From Omphiscola glabra (lineage: Eukaryota > Mollusca > Gastropoda > Lymnaeidae): 64,000 bases of DNA. The stretch covers positions 27,828,347-27,892,346 of the forward strand of contig OZ024798.1 in assembly GCA_964017045.1 (NCBI GenBank), read 5' to 3'. Under the pieces are notes generated by a model. The model was not told where the DNA came from, ran no database searches, and worked only from the letters and a program-made list of their open reading frames with translations. Within the stretch, counting starts at the first letter, position 1. Each line of letters starts with the position of its first letter. Positions 10,595 through 20,872 of the stretch are shown here, one piece after another. The position numbers and the translations under genes were made by a program.

Positions 10595-13500
10595 GTGAGG
10601 TTTTAACAATACACAGTCCTACTCAATGGTTTATCCACATTCTTACTCAGTGTTATATCCACCGTCTTAATCAATGGTATATCCACAGTCTTACTCAATG
10701 GTATATCCACATTCTTACTCAGTGGTATATCCACAGTCTTAATCAATAGTATATCCACAGTCTTACTCAATGGTATATCCAACGTCTTACTCAATGGTAA
10801 ATCCACAGTCTTATTCAATGGTATAACCACAGTCGTACTCAATGGTATCTCCACATTCTTACTCAGTGGTGTATCCACCGAATTATTCAATCGTATAACC
10901 ACAGTCTTACTCAATGGTATCTCCACAGTCTTATTCAATGGTATATCCACAGTCGTACTCAATGGTAGATTCTTGCCTATAAAGAGGAGGATGCAATTTC
11001 CCTTTTTACAGCATGAGTTCTTTTTGTTTTGCTTTCGTGAACCGGAACCGGGTCATGACATTGTATCGGGTTGCACCCGGCATTTGGGAAACGCGGGCAT
11101 CATGAAATCCAATGACCGTGCAAGATTCATTTTTTTATAATCAAAATATTATTAACACTTTTTTCGTTTTTAAGGTAACATCCACACACACTCATGAAAA
11201 CTATCAAATCCACACACTCATGAAAACTATCAAATCCACACGCACTCATGAGAACTATCAAATCCACTCACACTCATGAAAACTATCACGCATTTTTTTA
11301 TTTAAAAAAAAAGACTTTATGAACTCTTACGTAAAGGTCCAAATGTGAACTTATTATTTCATCAGTAATGTGTGCCCTAAAACCAACTCATAACTGGCTA
11401 TACTCTTGGTGGTAACATGATTCCCATCCCCAACCCCCACCTTTTTCATTTGAACAGGGAAGTGTCTGAGTTGATTGTTAGCATTTTCCAGTGTCGGGAT
11501 CTCAGTCCAAACCCGTACACGGGGACTCTGGACACTTTTGTCAAAGGGATCCTAATGCCAGGTGGAGACGACAAATTCCAGACGAAGGTAAGCTCCGTGG
11601 TAGATATAAACACACAGTGGTTTCAGATCAATGTAAGCTCCGTGGTAGATATAAACACACAGTGGTTGCAGATCAAGGTAAGCTCCGTGGTAGATATAAA
11701 CACACAGTGGTTGCAGATCAAGGTAAGCTTGATTTTTTAAAATTTTCATCATCCGTAAAGGGACCCACCTGATCTACAATGTATTTGGGGCCAATGTTCC
11801 CTCTAAGGTTTGCTGGTTCGTGTGCAAAATCATACAGTTGTATGCAAAATTTTACTTTGCAGAGTGCAGCGTATCTGTTCGAATTTATTTTTATACAAAT
11901 TTGCTGCCCGGATGCTCAAAACTCAGCTTAAAGGGAACATTGTTTGGGGTCGTGCCACTGCAATAACGTGCATGGCTGGTCAAGACAAACCCCCCTCCCC
12001 CCACAAAACACACTAAAAAAAGGCAATACCACTGACTGTGGCTGGTCCTGAGCCCATTTAATTACAACCTTATTAAGACTCTTCCTTTCCTGGATCATCC
12101 ACCTTAAAATAAATGCACCAGATCATTTCACGAGCCCAATGTTTTGTTGATAAATAGGCCATTAGCTTGTAAGGCACAGAGGATTTTCTTCTTGGAGTAG
12201 AAAAAAAATCAATGCTAAAAAACTAGTTCAAATTTTAACAAAGGAAAGATAATGTACAGTGATGTTTAAAAAAAAATTATTAGACATTTAAATAGAAGTT
12301 AATTAGATTTGAAAAAACGCGTACATTATTTTTAAAATTTAGTTGAATTTTCATGTCAGAAATTCCGGTCTTCACCTTGCCAGATTGGCCTAGTTCAACG
12401 TGTTCTTCCGACTCACGTGAAAAATAATATACAGTGTGCCAACAAGTAGCTAGTCCTAATCGTGATACAATTCATAAATAATGGAATTGTAAAAAATCCA
12501 TAATGTTAAACTAGGTGTTTAAGAAACAGTAATGTTAAACTAGTTGTTAAGGAAACCGTAACGTTAAACTACATGCTTTATCTGATGTGGGAGGGGGTGG
12601 GGCGAAGAAACATTGAAAAATGTTTTGGGAATGTCTTTACCCGTCTCTAAAATCTTAGTCCATTTCAAGGCTATTCGTGTTCTGATATAAAAACACATGA
12701 CATAAGAAATAATACAATTCAAATAAGGAAGAAGCATAAACAGTATGCGCCATAAATAAGGGCACTGAAACGCATGCATCTTGAACGCATTTATGCGTTT
12801 GTCAGCGGTGCATCTCTCCAACCGCCACGTGTTCCTGGTAATGAAAAGGAAGATTAATTCCGATAACAAGTGACGAAATTATCTCCCGCAAAAATGAGTT
12901 ATTTGAAATTGAAATAAAAATCTGTTCCTTCCTCCTCCTTCTCCTCCTTCTCTTTCTCCTCCTTCTCTTTCTCCTCCTTCTTCTCCAAGGGACGATAAAG
13001 AAATTGCAATTTAAGTTTCTCTATTTCTAACCTGTTGGAGTATGCGTTAGTAGGACGCTGCTCGGTTCTCCTTTAGGTCACCAGTCTCTGGTGTCGGGAC
13101 CCAATTCCCCCCCCCCCCCCCCCAGGGGCCTTGTCTGCTAGGAAGCCGCATATTAGCGAATACACCTCTGGCCTTCGTGCTGTCTGGCCATTGTCTGTAC
13201 CACTTTGTTCTCAAGTGGCCGGCCAGCCAGTCTTTGACACCGAGGTAAGTGACTGGAGTTTCTGGTTGAGACTGGGCAGCCCCCGTTTTCGGCCAGGTTG
13301 TCTGCCGTTTTCATTGCCTCTGACGTTTACGTGGCATGGTACCCATTGCACTGTTACCTTACCTCCGATCTTCTCTATCTTGCCCACGTCATCCAAGATG
13401 GCGCCAACGAAGTGCTTCCTTATTCAATATCTCAAGAGCAAATCCTGTATTGGAGAATGCGACAACGTCACGGCCTACAAGCTTACACCACTGCAGCAAG

Positions 13501-16500
13501 AGCAGATATTATATCGGAGAATACGACAACGTCACGGCCTACAAGCTAACACCACTGCAGCAAGAGCAGATATTGTATCGGAGAATACGACAACGTCACG
13601 GGCTACAAGCTTACACCACTGCAGCAAGAGCAGATATTGTATCGGAGAATACGACAACGTCACAGCCTACAAGCTAACACCACCGCAGCAAGAGCAGATA
13701 TTGTATCGTAGAATACGACAACGTCAAGTCCTAAAAGCTTACACCACTGCATGAGCGCACTGTGCACACTCATTGCAAGTCTTTAGAACTTGGCAAAGGG
13801 GGCGGGACTTTGCAGGAGTTGCCGGGATTTTCTTTAAGTACAATGACTGATGTAAGGATATCCAATCGACTGTCAATGTGATTTTAAAATGATTGTATGC
13901 GTTCTTATTAGTCAATCAAACTTTCAAATCTTAATTTTCCTGCGGTGTGTGCGTGTGTGTGTGTGAAAAAAAGGTGTGTTTTTTTTTTTGGGGGGGGGGG
14001 GGGTTAGTTTTGTGGTGCTGAAAAAAGGGGGATCAATATGAAATACTTTACTAATAAAAAAACTTAAAATAATTTTAAGATATGATTGTCAGCCATTTTT
14101 TATTAGAGGTTACGCTTGGTCATTGTCCTTTCAATGATAACACCGTCCTCCTCTTCATACCCACCCCACCTCCGTTTCCCGTGGATGCCTTCTGAGTAGA
14201 TCAGCAGAATTGCGTCTCTAAAATCTCCTTCAGAATTCCACTCTTTCTCCCCATCAGCTGTCTTTTGTTGCTCGCTTTGTAAACTGAAGACTAATCGCGC
14301 AGCTCTCCACATGAAAGAGGTCAAATAGCCAAGAAAATGCCAAGAATAAAGTTCATGGGGAGGATTATTGATTTTCAAGCAGAAGTTAGTCTGGCTGCAT
14401 TCGAGACGTTACAGGATATTAAAGAGATACTTCTTCTGACTGTTTTTAAATTCATAATGATGATGTGGTTGGAGTGGGGGAGGGGTTGAGTTGGTGGTGG
14501 AGATAAAGGAGGGGGGAAGACAAGGAGTGAAATGGGGAAGTAATTGGTGAGTTGGTGATGGTGTTGCTTAAGGGTGAATCAAGGGTCTGTACTGAGGGAA
14601 AGTTAGAGGAGGGAGATAGTGGAGAGTAGTGGGGTGGGGAGGGTCGTTGGGAGGGGAGAGGTATGGGGTGTTGGAGAATAGTGGGGAGGGGAGAGTATTG
14701 GGGGGGGGGGAGTAGTGGGGAGAGGAGCAGAGTGGGGTGGGTAGGTGGGAAGAGTATGGGTCGTCATGGTGGCTGAGATGGAGGGAAAGGGGAAAATAGC
14801 TTGTGGTGTTGTTAGTAGACGAGAGGGAAAGGATGAAATGATGGTGGTAATGATAGTAGACAATAAGGAAAGGATGAAATGATGGTGGTAATGATAGTAG
14901 ACAAGAATAAAAGGATGAAATGATAGTGGTAATGATAGTAGACAAGAAGAAAAGGATGAAATTGTGGTGGTAATGATAGTAGACAAGAGGGAAAATATGG
15001 AATGATGGTGGTAATGATAGTAGACAAGAGGGAGAGGATGCAATGATGGTGGTAATGATAGTAGACATGATGGAAAGGATGAAATGATGGTGGTAATGAT
15101 AGTAGACAAGAAGGAAAGGATGAAATGATGGTAGTAATGATAGTAGACAAGAGGGAAAGGATGAAATGATGGTAGTATTGAGAGTAGACAAGGAGAAAAG
15201 GATGCAATAGTGGTAGTAATGATAGTAGACAATAAGGAAAGGATGAAATGGTGGTGGTAATGATAGTAGACAAGAGGGAGAGGAAGCAATGGTGGTGGTA
15301 ATGATAGTAGGCAAGATGGAAAGGATGAAATAGGGGTGATAAGGATAGTAGACAAGAATAAAAGGATGAAATGATGGTGTTAATGATAGTAGGCAAGAGT
15401 GAAAATATGGAATGATGGGGGTAATGATAGTAGACAAGAGGGAGAGGATGCAATGATGGTGGTAATGATAGTAGACATGATGGAAGGGATGAAATAGTGG
15501 TGGTAATGATAGTAGACAAGAAGAAAAGGATGAAATAGTGGTGGTAGTGATAGTAGGCAAGATTGAAAGGATGAAATAGTGGTGGTAATGATAGTAGACA
15601 AGAAGGAAAGGATGAAATGATGGTAGTAATGATAGTAGACAAGAGGGAAAGGATGAAATGATGGTAGTAATGATAGTAGACAAGAGGGAGAGGATGCAAT
15701 GATGGTGGTAATGATAGTAGACATGATGGAAAGGATGAAATAGTGGTGGTATTGAGAGTAGACAAGGAGAAAAGGATGCAATAGTGGTAGTAATGATAGT
15801 AGACAATAAGGAAAGGATGAAATGGTGGTGGTAATGATAGTAGACAAGAGGGAGAGGAAGCAATGGTGGTGGTAATGATAGTAGGCAAGATGGAAAGGAT
15901 GAAATAGGGGTGATAAGGATAGTAGACAAGAATAAAAGGATGAAATGATGGTGTTAATGATAGTAGACAAGAGGGAAAATATGGAATGATGGGGGTAATG
16001 ATAGTAGACAAGAGGGAGAGGATGCAATGATGGTGGTAATGATAGTAGACATGATGGAAGGGATGAAATAGTGGTGGTAATGATAGTAGACAAGAAGAAA
16101 ATGATGAAATAGTGGTGGTAGTGATAGTAGGCAAGATTGAAAGGATGAAATAGTGGTGGTAATGATAGTAGACAAGAATAAAAGGATGAAATGATGGTGG
16201 TAATGATAGTAGACAAGAGGGAAAGGATGAAATGATGGTGGTAATGATAGTAGACAAGAATAAAAGGATGAAATGATGGTGGTAATGATAGTAGACAAGA
16301 ATAAAAGGATGAAATGATGGTGGTAATGATAGTAGACAATAAGGAAAGGATGAAATGATGGTGGTAATGATAGTAGACAAGAGGGAGATGAAGCAATGGT
16401 GGTGGTAATGATAGTAGGCAAGATGGAAAGGATGAAATAGTGGTGATAAGGATAGTAACAAGAATAAAAGGATGAAATGATGGTGTTAATGATAGTAGAC

Positions 16501-19185
16501 AAGAGGGAAAATATGGAATGATGGTGGTAATGATAGTAGACAAGAGGGAGAGGATGCAATGATGGTGGTAATGATAGTAGACATGATGGAAAGGATGAAA
16601 TAGTGGTGGTAATGATAGTAGACAAGAAGAAAAGGATGAAATAGTGGTGGTAATGATTGTAGGCAAGATGGAAAGGATGAAATAGTGGTGGTAATGATAG
16701 TAGACAAGAATAAAAGGATGAAATGATGGGGGTAATGATAGTAGACAAGAGGGAAAGGATGAAATGATGGTGGTAATGATAGTAGACAAGAATAAAAGGA
16801 TGAAATGATGGTGGTAATGATAGTAGACAAGATGGAAAGGATGAAATGGTGGTGGTAATGATAGCAGACAAGAGGGAAAGGATGAAATGGTGGTGATGAA
16901 GCCATGACAGTTGCCTTGACTGTTGTCGTGAGAATTGCCATCACAGCTTCTGTGACAGTGGCCGTGTGATTCGTGTGCTTACGTTAAAATTGATGAATAC
17001 ATCTCTGACAAAAATGGGCGATAATGAATGTAGATCAATGATTTGAACTTCTAAATGCTTTACTTAATCATGTCTATATTTGTATGTTGCATTTTTTGGC
17101 TTTCATTATGGGCAGGTGGGAATGACTATGAAGGTTTTATATGCAATCATTATGAAACCAATACATCTTCATCAACTCCTTAAAAGATTCTTGTGTCCAC
17201 CATGATATACATCTCCTTGTCTTGGACAGACTACACAGGTGTGTTCACCATTCATAAAATAAATCTCCTTATCTTGGTAGACCATAAAGAACACGACAGA
17301 TCCAGTGTTCAAGGAGAGGTTCCTCTTCACGGTGGAGCCAGAGCAACTCATGGGCAAGTCACTCCAACTGCAAGTCTTCTCAGTGGATAAGTACGCTCGG
17401 CAGAAGGTCATCGGCGAGGCTGATGTCAGGATAGGTGACGTTGACTTGAACATGCCCATAAAAATGTGGTTCAATTTACGAGACATAGATGAGGTTAGTG
17501 GTTTGCGCATCTATGAGTTATCATAAGTTACATATTTTACGCACACACATGGGTTTCTTGGGTAATCCAACATTTAAAGTTTAATAACAAATTTTTTGAT
17601 ATTTCAACAACAACAAAATTAAATTATTTTTATTAATATCATTATTTGAAAAATAATTTATATTTTCTTATGGAACAACTGAAACAATTGAACAACAAAA
17701 TGGAGGTTGGATGCCATGAACAGAGGACATAAACATACAAATGGTTAGTTTCATAATACCTATGAAAAATGGCTTCAAGTGTTGGTATGTAAGGCAAGTG
17801 GATCAGATAGGTATTTATCAAATAAAAATATTTGTTTTTACCAGAAACCAACTGAGTATGGAGACATTTTGTTTTCACTGAGCTACTTACCGACAGCTGA
17901 GAGACTTACAGTTGTGATTGTCAAGGCAAGGAGTCTCCGGTGGAAAGATGGGAAAGATTCTGGAGGTATGTGTGCTACTAAACACAGGAAAGTTAGAAAA
18001 GTGTTTAATTATCTCAAATTAGGTCTTTTAAAATAAACAAAATCAGATTTCATTTGATTGACTTGCGTTGTAATTCAACCTGATTTTACATCGGGTTCAT
18101 AATATTTCATTTAAGCATCTTGAAAACAATCTCTAATATATTTTCATTTTTGAAATATGCTGTTTTAAACACTGTTTAACTAACAACAAAGCCACGGCAA
18201 AATCAAAGTTTATTCATTTGACATAAAGATCCATTTGTGTAAATCTAGATCAATAATTATAATTTATAATTTGTGTGGATAACATGTTGTTTTGATTTCT
18301 ACTTGACTTCAATCTTATTTGTTCAGTGAGCATTAAGTCAATAAAGGACTCAAAACTCTTGGCACTATTCAAATTATATAACTGTCAGAAGTAGGCCTAC
18401 ATGAGCTCATTTAAAATTAAGAAATGTTTTTAATTTTTTTTTCTCTTTTCAAAAAGATCCTTTTGTCAAGGTTTACCTGATGCAGAATGGAAAGAAGATA
18501 AGCAAAAAGAAAACAACTGTTAAAAGAGGAGAAAAGAACCCAATATTTAATGAAGCCATGATATTTTCTGTACCTTCTTCAGCTTTGCCTGTAAGTTTCA
18601 AAAGCTTTTACAATTGTAGCAGACCACTGATAACTTACATTTGGAATGTATTTATTATCAGGGCGGAAGATTTAGATTTGTAGAATTTTACATTTTTTTA
18701 AGGTAGGGATATTTACAGTCTTAGATAGCATATATTTAAAACTTTTTTAAAAATTAGATAAAAAGGGATTGAGCTATCTTAATTGTTTAAATTATTTTGT
18801 ATAGACTTCTTATGCATTAGGGTTATTTTCAGGTTGCATCGAGTAAATTGTTTTACAATCATGGTCATATTGCAATATAATTTTGATTTAATCATATGCT
18901 ACTCTAACTTAACAACGGAGCTATTTCATAAATATTATACATCAGTTAATCCATCCCATACTGACCTCTTTGTAAAATAACTAATTTAAAAGTTTGTGTG
19001 CCTGATTTTTTCAGACTGTTCAGCTCCGCATAACTGTTGCAGAGTATCAGTCTGAAAACAGGACGCCATCTCTAGGTCATGTGATTGTTGGTGCTCACAC
19101 CTCAGGCACAGAATCCACCCACTGGAACCAGATGATGGCTTCATTACGTAAACCTGTTGCTATGTGGCACTTTTTGAGGAAGTAA
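10459..19185 (+). CDS. SYT12-like: Synaptotagmin-12-like gene, six 3' coding exons (N-terminus not in view)
   Basis: Joined exons 10459-10594, 11458-11587, 17281-17493, 17845-17965, 18457-18590 and 19015-19185 give an uninterrupted frame of about 300 codons ending in TAA. It encodes a serine-rich linker, C2A (starting near [12 protein letters not shown]), C2B (starting near [17 protein letters not shown]) and a C-terminal WHFL, the WHxL motif of synaptotagmins. The C2B stretches [22 protein letters not shown] and [18 protein letters not shown] resemble Syt12 more than Syt1, as does the linker ([14 protein letters not shown]). Synaptotagmins are membrane-anchored C2 proteins of vesicle trafficking; Syt12 is a member that does not bind calcium, and here several calcium-ligand aspartates are indeed replaced. 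The transmembrane and N-terminal exons must lie upstream; I could not find them in 1-10458. All junctions obey GT-AG and keep phase. Another divergent synaptotagmin is the main alternative. Confidence 0.85.
10612..10966 (+). repeat. ~24-bp tandem repeat, about 15 copies, in Syt12-like intron
   Basis: tccacagtcttactcaatgg plus tata, more diverged than the 15-bp array. It begins about 20 bp after the donor of exon 10459-10594. Confidence 0.9.
11177..11292 (+). repeat. ~28-bp tandem repeat, 4 copies
   Basis: cactcatgaaaactatcaaa plus tccacaca, in the intron before exon 11458. Confidence 0.85.
11458..11587 (+). CDS. SYT12-like: Syt12-like exon b: C2A core
   Basis: The acceptor is ttcatttgaacag; the reading continues as [16 protein letters not shown], then [19 protein letters not shown] and FQTK, the usual C2A strands 2-4. 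The canonical donor is ACGAAG|gtaagc in phase 0. The calcium-loop-1 aspartate aligning with the first ligand of Syt1 is replaced (NPYTG region); the second (GTLD) is kept. The donor is the first of four tandem copies, described separately. Confidence 0.82.
11588..11722 (+). repeat. Three 45-bp in-frame tandem copies carrying extra splice donors
   Basis: The 45-bp unit starting GTAAGCTCCGTGG occurs at 11588, 11633 and 11678, and GTAAGC recurs at 11723. Each junction is a potential donor: AAG|GTAAGC at 11588, 11678 and 11723, and AAT|GTAAGC at 11633. Because 45 is a multiple of three and the exon ends in phase 0, use of a later donor would add 15, 30 or 45 residues ([11 protein letters not shown] followed by FQIN or LQIK) without shifting frame. 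A stop follows soon after the fourth donor. Confidence 0.85.
12927..12988. repeat. (CTCCTT)n pyrimidine tract
   Basis: tccttctcctccttctcttt and similar; within the large Syt12-like intron. Confidence 0.8.
13436..13751 (+). repeat. 64-bp tandem repeat, 5 copies
   Basis: Unit contains acgacaacgtcacggcctac, aagctaacaccactgcagca and agagcagatattgtatcgga. Within the large Syt12-like intron; overlapping ORFs are repeat artefacts. Confidence 0.9.
14815..16896 (+). repeat. 41-bp minisatellite, about 51 copies, with higher-order structure
   Basis: Consensus gaaatgatggtggtaatgat plus agtagacaagagggaaagga plus t. Variant units recur in the same order: a block containing gtgataaggatagta, gatggtgttaatg, gaaaatatggaatg and gagaggatgcaatg occurs near 15330, 15902 and 16443. 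ORFs of several hundred codons on the minus strand are artefacts of this array. It lies in the Syt12-like intron between exons 11458 and 17281. Confidence 0.93.
17281..17493 (+). CDS. SYT12-like: Syt12-like exon c: C-terminal half of C2A
   Basis: The exon is 71 codons, phase 0 to phase 0, between ctccttatcttggtag and GATGAG|gttagt. It encodes [39 protein letters not shown] and [14 protein letters not shown]. At the loop-3 positions where Syt1 C2A has D-F-D and a later D, this protein has S-V-D and K, so C2A keeps only part of the calcium site. Confidence 0.85.
17845..17965 (+). CDS. SYT12-like: Syt12-like exon d: inter-C2 linker and start of C2B
   Basis: The acceptor is ttgtttttaccag; the donor is TCTGGAG|gtatgt, leaving one base of a codon. 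It encodes [20 protein letters not shown] then [30 protein letters not shown] is a hallmark of synaptotagmin C2B strands 1-2. Confidence 0.85.
18457..18590 (+). CDS. SYT12-like: Syt12-like exon e: C2B with polybasic strand
   Basis: The acceptor is ttctcttttcaaaaag; the donor is TTGCCT|gtaagt in phase 0. It encodes [20 protein letters not shown], then [20 protein letters not shown]. The lysine-rich KKISKKKT strand is the C2B polybasic patch that binds acidic lipids and adaptor or SNARE partners in synaptotagmins. Confidence 0.88.
19015..19185 (+). CDS. SYT12-like: Syt12-like exon f: C-terminal C2B and WHxL
   Basis: The acceptor is gattttttcag; the exon ends with stop TAA at 19183. It encodes [20 protein letters not shown], then [20 protein letters not shown] and RK. 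The loop-3 aspartates of calcium-binding C2B domains are missing (AEYQ where Syt1 has LDYD). The C-terminal W-H-F-L fits the WHxL docking and endocytosis motif. Confidence 0.88.
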   Translation, partial: TVQLRITVAEYQSENRTPSLGHVIVGAHTSGTESTHWNQMMASLRKPVAMWHFLRK

Positions 19186-20872
19186 ACATCTCAAGTGTTC
19201 ATTTTAAGAAAATGACTTAACCAATACATAAAATATCATTTCATGCCAAGAATAGAAATATATTAATGCACTTTAAAGAACTGTTCAACTTTGTTGAATG
19301 AATTAGAAAATGGTGATCATATTATTTCAATACAATAAATCACAATTTAAAATACATTTAACAAGGTGTGAAATTATTCAATTCTAGAAAGTGTTTTATT
19401 TTGCTACCTTCTTACTTCATGAATTTTATTTTAATGACTTAACTTGGTACAATCAAATACAGATAAAATGAACATTTTTACCTGTCAATTTTTCTGTATT
19501 TATCTATTTTGAAATATAAATAATTTATTAATGAGAAAAAAAGGTTATTTCAAATAATCTATTTTTGCATTTATTTCAAATGATTAGTTTTTGAGGTAAC
19601 TATATTTGTTTATTGCTTTTGCTTTTAGCCATGGTCAACAAACAAATAATGATAATACTTTTACATTTAATTTTTTTCCCAATTGTTTCAGTAAATCAAT
19701 TAATTACATTATTATATTGTTCATCACCAATCAGAGTGTAAGAATGACAAAATTAACTTGACATATTGATAACAAAGAAAGTTGGTGAAGCCAAAGCTAG
19801 TGGACTAAAATTATTTATAAATTTGTTTGTTTAAATAAACTAAGAAATATTGTTTAAAAATTATGGGCTTTTAATATATACATAAATTGAAATTTTCAAA
19901 AATTTCATGACTTAAAACAAATATTTTTTTAATGAAATTCTAGGAGAACTTAACTAATTTTTAAAGGAATGAATATTTGTGGCGGCATTGAGATGAGATA
20001 TTTTAAATTTCTTGATGGTCCTGTTTGGCGTAAAGTTAGCAGGCCAGCAGTTACAGGTGCCAGTTGATTTTTATATTTAAAAAAAAAATAATTTAATACT
20101 TGATAAAATTCTTTGATTTTGTGACCATAAATAATAGTGCCATTTAAAAAAAAATTCTTCAATGGGATGATTTGTTGTATTTCCTTGCTTAAAAGTTCAG
20201 CATGTTTTATTAGAACTAATCATTTCTTATATCCAAGCATTATGTCTGTTTGTCAAATCTGGTTGTCAAAGTTTAAAGGGACTTATTCAACTATTTATTA
20301 GGAGTAAATATTAAAATAACAATGGTAATGAATGTAAAAAATCCAGCAACTTCAAACAGCACGCACTTGAGTTTTCAGTTCATTTTATGTTGCTTTCCTT
20401 TATTTTATTAAGCCATGCCTTAATTCTTTAAGAACTTACTTATCTCATTGTTAAAAGGAATGGATTATTGAATTAAGATGAAAGAAGGTTGCGATGCACA
20501 CTATTCTTTTTTTGTATCCTAATAATATATATTTCCAGCTCTTTTATATTGTGTAAGAAGAATGAGTTCGTGAACTATATAGATAACAACGAGGGCACAG
20601 GGAGTAAAAAAGTTGAAGTTTTAATGAGAATGGCAACAAAAAAAAATAATAATAATAAAGGAAAGTAAATGAAAATTCAAGAAACAGTTATACTAGATTA
20701 TAAACTATATAAGTTATTATTTTATTAAATTTTTAAAAGTGACTTATATAATTGTAGTAAAAGAAAAACTATTTTTTAAATCCTTGATTTAAAGACAATA
20801 ACCTGGAAGTTTATTTGTACATATATATGTATTACTATTAAGGTGTAAATAAAATGTATATTATTAAAATCA
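19186..20872 (+). other. Probable 3' UTR of the Syt12-like gene
   Basis: This is A+T-rich sequence without convincing ORFs directly after the Syt12-like stop. An AATAAA occurs at 19334. A second, better-placed AATAAA lies at 20848, followed by a G/T-rich stretch (tgtgatttgttttgtgagt) typical of a downstream cleavage element. Long 3' UTRs are common in neuronal genes, but the true end is not shown by sequence alone. Confidence 0.4.
20848..20853 (+). promoter_or_regulatory. Candidate polyadenylation signal AATAAA
   Basis: AATAAA with a G/T-rich downstream stretch about 30-50 bases later. It is a candidate distal polyadenylation site of the Syt12-like gene; the AATAAA at 19334 is the proximal alternative. 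Confidence 0.4.

Noticed and set aside
10480..10749. 89-codon plus-strand ORF starting inside exon a
   Set aside because: Wrong frame; the synaptotagmin frame is offset and continues across the intron with exact phase.
12901..13100. Polypyrimidine tract and ccag before 13131 as a possible Syt12-like exon acceptor
   Set aside because: The following frame has no C2-like sequence, and exons 11458-11587 and 17281-17493 already join exactly in phase.
14568..16944. Several overlapping minus-strand ORFs of 150-549 codons rich in Leu, Ser, Tyr and His
   Set aside because: They are all readings of the 41-bp minisatellite in different frames; because 41 is not a multiple of three each frame gives a similar pseudo-protein.
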